NCBI GenBank assembly: GCA_020638455.1
Contig: JACKIK010000008.1
Span: 1-46,404 of the forward strand
DNA length: 46,404 nt
Source of the DNA: Hyphomonas sp.
GTDB lineage: Bacteria > Pseudomonadota > Alphaproteobacteria > Caulobacterales > Hyphomonadaceae
Direction of reading: 5' to 3'
Shown here piece by piece: positions 42,171-46,404 of this stretch. The translations under genes and the position numbers were made by a program. The notes under the pieces are model-generated. The model did not search any database. It saw only the letters and a list, made by a program, of their open reading frames with translations, and was not told where the DNA came from. How positions within the stretch are numbered: position 1 is the stretch's first letter; the number at the start of each line of letters is the position of its first letter.

Positions 42171-43730
42171 TTACTCCGCTTCGCTGATGTCGATAGTGCG
42201 GTAATTTGTGATCTGGCCGATCCGGACCGCGACCAGCACTTTCGTGCGGCCGGCCTTCTTCGCCGCATCGATCACCTTCTGCAGCGCATCGACGTTCTTC
42301 ACCGGCTGGTTGTTGGCCTCCAGCAGCACCATGCCGGGCTGCAGGCCGGATTCCTCGACAACGCCGCCGCGCTTCACGTCGGAGATGACGAGGCCGGCTT
42401 CGTCATCATCGAGGCCGAGGCGCGTGCGGGCTTCCGCATCGAGCGGCACGAAAGTGGCGCCGAGCGAATCCATGGTCGAGCCTTCCGGTGCCGTGTCCGG
42501 CTTGTCCGCACTCGCGGAGGCAGGAATGATGCGGGCGTTCGGATCGTCAGGCCGCTCACCGACGACGACGTTGATCGTCTGGCGCTTGCCGCCGCGGATG
42601 ATTTCGAACTTGTTCGAGGTGTTGGCGATCAGCTTGCCGACGACGCGCGTGGTGGTCGTCGCGTCGGTCACCTTGTTGCCGTTGACCGAGAGGATGACGT
42701 CGCCGCGCTGCAGGCCGCCCTTGGCCGCCGGGCTGCCATCGGTGACGTCGGCGATGATCGAGCCGTCATGGTCGTTCATGCCCTGGGCTTCAGCCATGTC
42801 CTCGGTGAGGTCCTGGATCGAGACACCGAGCCAGCCGCGCGAGACGTGGCCGTCCTTGATGATCGCCTTGGTCACTTCATCGGCCAGTTCCGCGGGGATC
42901 GCGAAGCCGATGCCGACCGAGCCGCCGGTCGGCGACAGGATCTGGGTATTCACGCCGACGACATCGCCCTGCAGGTCGAAGGTCGGGCCGCCCGAATTGC
43001 CGCGGTTGATGGCGGCGTCGATCTGCAGGAAGTCCGTATAGGGGCTGTCATTGCCGAGCTCGCGGCCGTCCGCCGACAGGATGCCTGCCGTAGCCGTGCC
43101 GCCAAGGCCGAACGGGTTGCCGAGCGCGACCACCCAGTCGCCCTTGCGCAGGTCGTGCGAGTTGCCGAACTTCACATAGGGATAGGAGCCTTTTTCCTTC
43201 ACCTTCAGCACGGCGAGGTCGGTCTGCTTGTCGGTGCCGACCAGGTCGGCTTCGAGTTCCTTGCCGTCCTTGGTGACGATCTCGATCTGCACGGCGTTTT
43301 CAACGACGTGATTGTTGGTCACGATATAGCCGTCCTGCGAGATGAAGAAGCCGGAGCCGAGGGCACGGGCCTCTTCGGTATGCGGCTGCTGGTCGTCCTC
43401 TTCCTGGCCTTCCTGTTGTTGCTGCTGGCGGCGCTGTTCGAGGAACTCGTCAAATCCGGGGAAGCCGCGGAACTGTTCGAAGAACTGTTCCATGTCGCCC
43501 AGATTGCCGACCTCGCGTTCCGAGACGACGTTGACGGAAACAACTGCCGGTTCGACTCGCTCAATCAGGTCGGCGAAGGTCATCGGCGCGCCGCCGGGCG
43601 GCTCGACAGCGATGGGCTGCGCGCCGGCCTCCTGATTGATAATCTTCGGCGCGATCGACAACGTGCCGACGGCTGCTGCCCCGAAGAGCGCTGCCACCAT
43701 GGCCTGCCGCGAAATGCCAAGTTTCATCAT
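42171..43730 (-). CDS. DegP/HtrA-family periplasmic serine protease
   Basis: This 519-residue protein has an N-terminal signal or anchor sequence (about residues 10-27), a trypsin-like domain with His-141 (TNNHVV), Asp-171 (DLAVLKV) and Ser-246 (NRGNSGGPTF), and two PDZ domains (about 310-405 and 430-515). The loop before the catalytic His is rich in Gln/Glu/Phe (residues about 80-120), as in DegP-type proteases that regulate oligomerisation there. It is a protease/chaperone for misfolded envelope proteins. The start is ATG 43730 (or 43727), with GGAG 6 bases upstream. It opens the degP / response regulator / kinase / glnE run. Subtype DegP versus DegQ is not resolved. Confidence 0.95.
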   Translation of the reverse strand: MMKLGISRQAMVAALFGAAAVGTLSIAPKIINQEAGAQPIAVEPPGGAPMTFADLIERVEPAVVSVNVVSEREVGNLGDMEQFFEQFRGFPGFDEFLEQRRQQQQQEGQEEDDQQPHTEEARALGSGFFISQDGYIVTNNHVVENAVQIEIVTKDGKELEADLVGTDKQTDLAVLKVKEKGSYPYVKFGNSHDLRKGDWVVALGNPFGLGGTATAGILSADGRELGNDSPYTDFLQIDAAINRGNSGGPTFDLQGDVVGVNTQILSPTGGSVGIGFAIPAELADEVTKAIIKDGHVSRGWLGVSIQDLTEDMAEAQGMNDHDGSIIADVTDGSPAAKGGLQRGDVILSVNGNKVTDATTTTRVVGKLIANTSNKFEIIRGGKRQTINVVVGERPDDPNARIIPASASADKPDTAPEGSTMDSLGATFVPLDAEARTRLGLDDDEAGLVISDVKRGGVVEESGLQPGMVLLEANNQPVKNVDALQKVIDAAKKAGRTKVLVAVRIGQITNYRTIDISEAE

Positions 43731-43804
43731 TCCAATCTCCAACTCGCTGAAAAGACGCCGGTTTGTCCAAGCGACTGATACATAAACACGCGCTCTTAAT
43801 TATG

Positions 43805-43843
43805 GTCATTAAATGACAGTAAGCCGCACACACGATGGTGTGT
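43805..43843 (-). promoter_or_regulatory. Two dyads in the degP upstream region
   Basis: GTCATT-A-AATGAC (43805-43817) is a perfect 13-bp dyad, and ACACAC-GATG-GTGTGT (43828-43843) has perfect 6-bp arms. They lie about 75-113 bases before the degP start. They are candidate operators, for instance for the response regulator of the same gene run, though OmpR-family sites are usually direct repeats. Confidence 0.4.
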
Positions 43844-43914
43844 ACGTTCGCCAGCTGCGAGAGTTCCATGCGGACCCCTGAATCTTCGCCAACGCGCGGC
43901 AGTCTCCCGCGAAT

Positions 43915-43937
43915 CCCTCAATCTGTGGAGGGTTTTT
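43915..43937 (+). terminator. Terminator-like hairpin with no gene upstream
   Basis: CCCTC (43915-43919) and GAGGG (43928-43932) with an 8-base loop are followed by TTTTT on the plus strand. The stem is short. No plus-strand gene precedes it, so it either ends a small RNA antisense to the degP leader or is a chance structure. Confidence 0.3.
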
Positions 43938-44337
43938 CCGGATCCGGCGCCGGCCGCGACAATACTTGCCAGGCGAGCCCGAATACTAACGTACCGCCGG
44001 TATGCACTTCGCCAAAATCCTGTTGAAATATAACGGGGCCTGTTACATACTGCTTTCGACTTGATCGCTATTTGGGGGACTCGCCGGTGCGCCGCACACA
44101 CTGCATTGCGAAAGCTATGCCCGGGCAGCACGCGAGCGCCTTTTACCACTTGCCGGCACTGATACGGCCCGTTCCCCGGGCCAACCGGTGCCTGTCACCA
44201 CTTCGTGTGGATTGCCTACTGCCAAGGCACCGCGCGGAGTCCCGACCAGACGTCAAGCATTGTCCCCACCCAGCCTGACGACTATTCCCACGGGGGGCAG
44301 TGCCGGCAAACCCACGCCCCGCCCATCGCAAACACCG

Positions 44338-44356
44338 AAAGGCCCGCAGCCGGGCC
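44338..44356 (-). terminator. Intrinsic terminator of ccmF-ccmH
   Basis: GGCCCG (44341-44346) and CGGGCC (44351-44356) form a perfect 6-bp stem with loop CAGC, directly after the ccmH stop; on the minus strand it is followed by TTTCGG. Confidence 0.65.
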
Positions 44357-44755
44357 CTAGGCGTCTTCGGATTCGATACCGGCCGCTTCCGCAGGCCTCC
44401 GCCGGACGGCCCGCCAGCCGATCAGGCCGCCTGCCAGCAGCAACAGGAACGGGCCGCCCCACAGGACCAGTCCGCTGAGGCCGCGCCCTTTCGGGCGGAA
44501 CAGGACGAACTCGCCGTAACGGCTCTCGAACCAGTCGCGCACCTGCTGGTCGGTCGATCCTTCGGAGATCATCTCCCGGATACGCTCGCGCATGTCTTCG
44601 GCGATCGGCGCAGCGGACTGGGACACCGGCTCATTCTCGCATGCGACGCAGCGAATCTCGCGCATCAGCTCCTGCGCCCGCGCCTCCTGGGCCGGATCCT
44701 GCAGCGGCACATCGGCCGCCATGGCAATCACGAAGGACAGGAGGAGCGCTTTCAT
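44357..44755 (-). CDS. ccmH: Cytochrome c-type biogenesis protein CcmH (CycL)
   Basis: This 132-residue protein has an N-terminal signal or anchor (about residues 1-15), a periplasmic helical domain with the redox motif RCVACENEPVSQS (CxxC near residues 36-39), and one C-terminal membrane segment (about 97-117, LSGLVLWGGPFLLLLAGGLI). CcmH keeps apocytochrome c cysteines reduced and helps CcmF attach heme. The ATG overlaps the ccmF stop (ATGA), so ccmF and ccmH are coupled. It corresponds to the short, alphaproteobacterial CycL-type CcmH without the TPR extension. ccmG is not between the two genes. Confidence 0.95.
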   Translation of the reverse strand: MKALLLSFVIAMAADVPLQDPAQEARAQELMREIRCVACENEPVSQSAAPIAEDMRERIREMISEGSTDQQVRDWFESRYGEFVLFRPKGRGLSGLVLWGGPFLLLLAGGLIGWRAVRRRPAEAAGIESEDA

Positions 44756-46404
44756 CGCTTCACCTTCACGAGGCTGAGAAGGCCGCCGATGCCGATCAGG
44801 ACGACGCCGAAATAGACGAAGTCGATCAGCGGGTTGAAGTAGACGCGAAAGACCCATTTCGACTGGCCGTCGATGATACGCCGCTCGCCGAGGGCGGCGT
44901 AGAGGTCACCTGTACCGGTCTTGTAGATGGCCGTTTCCGTGGTCGGCATGCGGGCCGCCGGATAGTAGCGCTTCATCGGCTCCAGCACGGCACGGGCACT
45001 GCCCTTCACAGCCGTGAGCACCGCCTTGTCGGCGTACCAGTTCGGGCCTTCGATGGAGCCGACATTGTCGAGCGTCAGCGTCCAGCCGGCCACCTTGCCG
45101 GAACTGCCTTCGGTGAGGGCGACCGTCGATTCATAGCGCGTGGTCGTCTCGACCACGGCGCCGATGATGAACAGTCCGATGCCGGCATGGGCCAGCGTCA
45201 TGCCCCAGACGCGCGGCGGCAGGCGGAAGATGCGCGGGAAGGTAATGGCACGCCGCTTCAGCTCCCAGAAGGCGCCGCCGATCAGCCAGAGGCCGAGTGC
45301 AACGCCAAGCGCAGCCCCCAGCGGAATCTTCCAGACGCCGACACCGAGCGCTGCGAAAATGGCGACCAGCACGGCGCCGGCGGCCGCCCAGCGGGTCCAC
45401 TGCTTGAGGTCAGCCTTGCCCCAGGCCCAGGCCTGGACGACAGGCAGGAGGATCAGCAGCAAGGCGAGGATCGGCACGAAGGTCTGCCGGAAATATGGTT
45501 CGCCTACGGACATTGTCCGGCCCGCTGCCTCCGCCATCAGCGGGAACAGCGTGCCGAGCAGGACGGTCAGCGCGGCAACGAAGAGGACGATATTGTTCGC
45601 CATCAGGGCGCCTTCCCGGCTGACCATCAGCCACGGCTTGCCGCCTTTCAGCTGAGGCCCGCGCCAGGCAAACAGGCCGAGCGCGAGGGCGCCATAGGCG
45701 ACGAGGCCGCTCAGCAGGATCGTCCCGCGTTTCGGATCGACGGCGAAGGCATGCACGGAGGTCAGCACGCCGGAGCGCACGAGGAAGGCGCCCATGATCG
45801 AGAACAGGAAGGCGATGACGGCGAGCAGCGCCGTCCACGCCGCGAAGCTCTCCCTCTTTTCCGTGACGATGACCGAATGCAGCAGCGCCGCACCGATCAG
45901 CCAGGGCATCAGCGAGGCATTTTCCACCGGGTCCCAGAACCACCAGCCGCCCCAGCCGAGCTCGTAATAGGCCCAGTAGGAGCCGAGCGCGATGCCGAAG
46001 GTGAGCGGGATGAACGCCGCAAGCGACCAGCGGCGGGCTTCCTTCGCACAGACCGAGTCGATCCGCCCTTCCATCATTCCGGCGGCAGCCAACGCGAAGA
46101 CAAAGGAGTAGCCGACATAGCCGAGATACAGCATGGGCGGGTGGAAGGAGAGCGCCGGGTCCTGCAACAGCGGATTGAGGCCGGCGCCCTGGAACGGCGC
46201 GGGGTCGAGCCGCAGATAGGGCGAGGAGGCGAACAGGAGGTAGCCGAGCGCACCGGCGCCGAGCAGGCCCTGCACGCCAAGAGCACGGGCCTCGAAGGTT
46301 TCGCGTCCGGTCTTCATAAGGGCTGCCGCGGCAGCGCCGAAGCCCAGCGTCACCAGCGCCCAGAGGGCCATCGAGCCCTCATGGTTCCCCCACGTGCCGG
46401 CGAT
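44752..46404 (-). CDS. ccmF: Heme lyase subunit CcmF (CycK), 5' end cut by the window
   Basis: About 550 residues of this multi-spanning membrane protein are present; the reading frame stays open to the window edge, and full-length CcmF is about 650 residues, so roughly the first 100 are missing. The visible N-terminal end contains TWGNHEGSMALW, and the periplasmic WWD heme-handling motif reads WGGWWFWDPVEN, with many hydrophobic segments before and after. CcmF forms the heme lyase with CcmH and attaches heme to cytochromes c in the periplasm. The stop overlaps the ccmH start. ccmE, expected upstream, is outside the window. Confidence 0.96.
   Translation of the reverse strand: MAGTWGNHEGSMALWALVTLGFGAAAAALMKTGRETFEARALGVQGLLGAGALGYLLFASSPYLRLDPAPFQGAGLNPLLQDPALSFHPPMLYLGYVGYSFVFALAAAGMMEGRIDSVCAKEARRWSLAAFIPLTFGIALGSYWAYYELGWGGWWFWDPVENASLMPWLIGAALLHSVIVTEKRESFAAWTALLAVIAFLFSIMGAFLVRSGVLTSVHAFAVDPKRGTILLSGLVAYGALALGLFAWRGPQLKGGKPWLMVSREGALMANNIVLFVAALTVLLGTLFPLMAEAAGRTMSVGEPYFRQTFVPILALLLILLPVVQAWAWGKADLKQWTRWAAAGAVLVAIFAALGVGVWKIPLGAALGVALGLWLIGGAFWELKRRAITFPRIFRLPPRVWGMTLAHAGIGLFIIGAVVETTTRYESTVALTEGSSGKVAGWTLTLDNVGSIEGPNWYADKAVLTAVKGSARAVLEPMKRYYPAARMPTTETAIYKTGTGDLYAALGERRIIDGQSKWVFRVYFNPLIDFVYFGVVLIGIGGLLSLVKVKR

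Larger units (their letters stand above)
43731..44356. other. Long intergenic region before degP, about 626 bp
   Basis: No convincing protein gene lies here; open frames on both strands lack ribosome-binding sites and protein-like composition. It holds the degP promoter region with two dyads (43805-43817 and 43828-43843), a plus-strand hairpin followed by TTTTT at 43915-43937, and the ccmH terminator at 44338-44356. The middle (43940-44330) shows nothing recognisable. It separates ccmFH from degP, which are close neighbours in related bacteria. Confidence 0.6.

Noticed and set aside
40110..43778. A very long plus-strand open frame (over 1200 codons) across the kinase, regulator and degP genes
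   Set aside because: It is the antisense of three clear protein genes in high-GC DNA, where antisense frames stay open by codon bias; it has no recognisable domain.
43848..43872. GGAAC...CGTA, similar to an EcfG-type stress promoter, upstream of degP
   Set aside because: The -10 part deviates from CGTT, the spacer is short by my count, and the start codon would be about 120 bases away.
44023..44049. TTGAAA...TACATA promoter-like pair on the plus strand
   Set aside because: The spacer is only 15 bases and no plus-strand gene follows.
43796..44149. Minus-strand frame of 117 codons upstream of degP
   Set aside because: No start signal, basic and low-similarity composition, and it overlaps the degP regulatory dyads.

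Overview
The window looks like a chromosomal segment from a GC-rich alphaproteobacterium, most likely of the Hyphomonadaceae/Caulobacterales type. The evidence is two lineage-typical gene neighbourhoods (murA / DUF2948 / hisD / UPF0262 / infA / maf, and ccmF / ccmH / degP / response regulator / histidine kinase / glnE), alphaproteobacterial families (DUF2948, UPF0262), a large TonB-dependent receptor, and a high-GC sequence with strong third-position bias. The genus is an inference; no rRNA is present.

Layout. 1-2.3 kb: a secreted Sel1-repeat protein and a secreted FG-GAP/VCBS calcium-repeat protein, divergent. 2.3-9.5 kb: the murA-to-maf housekeeping cluster (peptidoglycan, histidine biosynthesis, translation initiation, nucleotide house-cleaning), interrupted by a VOC protein with a REP-like inverted repeat and by a winged-helix/TolB/TPR regulator plus a 4-oxalocrotonate-type tautomerase. 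9.6-11.7 kb: glutathione transferase, cytochrome P450 and a small charged protein. 11.74 kb: tRNA-Thr(GGT). 11.8-19.6 kb: a TonB-dependent receptor flanked by two S9 (prolyl-oligopeptidase) peptidases, a plausible peptide-scavenging locus. 19.6-23.2 kb: glycerol kinase, a holin-like plus M15 endolysin pair resembling a phage or gene-transfer-agent lysis cassette, and nitronate monooxygenase. 23.4-25.7 kb: a membrane-anchored caspase-like protease fused to seven WD40 repeats, whose 3' half is markedly poorer in GC. 25.8-27.6 kb: SDR and carboxymuconolactone-decarboxylase-family genes, then a small gene under a Fur-box-like site. 27.7-33.1 kb: both methylmalonyl-CoA mutase subunits, separated by a small lipoprotein gene, then YbjQ-family and zincin-like proteins. 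33.1-37.2 kb: GFA-family protein, amidase, and an ECF sigma / anti-sigma / periplasmic sensor operon behind an EF-hand protein. 37.3-46.4 kb: glnE, a two-component system, a DegP/HtrA protease, and the cytochrome c maturation genes ccmH and ccmF (ccmF cut by the window edge).

The best leads for something new are: (i) a Fur-like box nested inside a long inverted repeat that would bury the ribosome-binding site of an unknown 104-aa gene (27.58-27.63 kb); (ii) the caspase-WD40 protein with its composition break; (iii) the stand-alone endolysin/holin pair; (iv) a perfect 4 x 12-bp tandem array carrying a consensus DnaA box inside hisD; and (v) a short repeat inserted in frame in two unrelated genes, one of them glnE. 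No CRISPR array, insertion sequence, integrase or replication origin was recognised.
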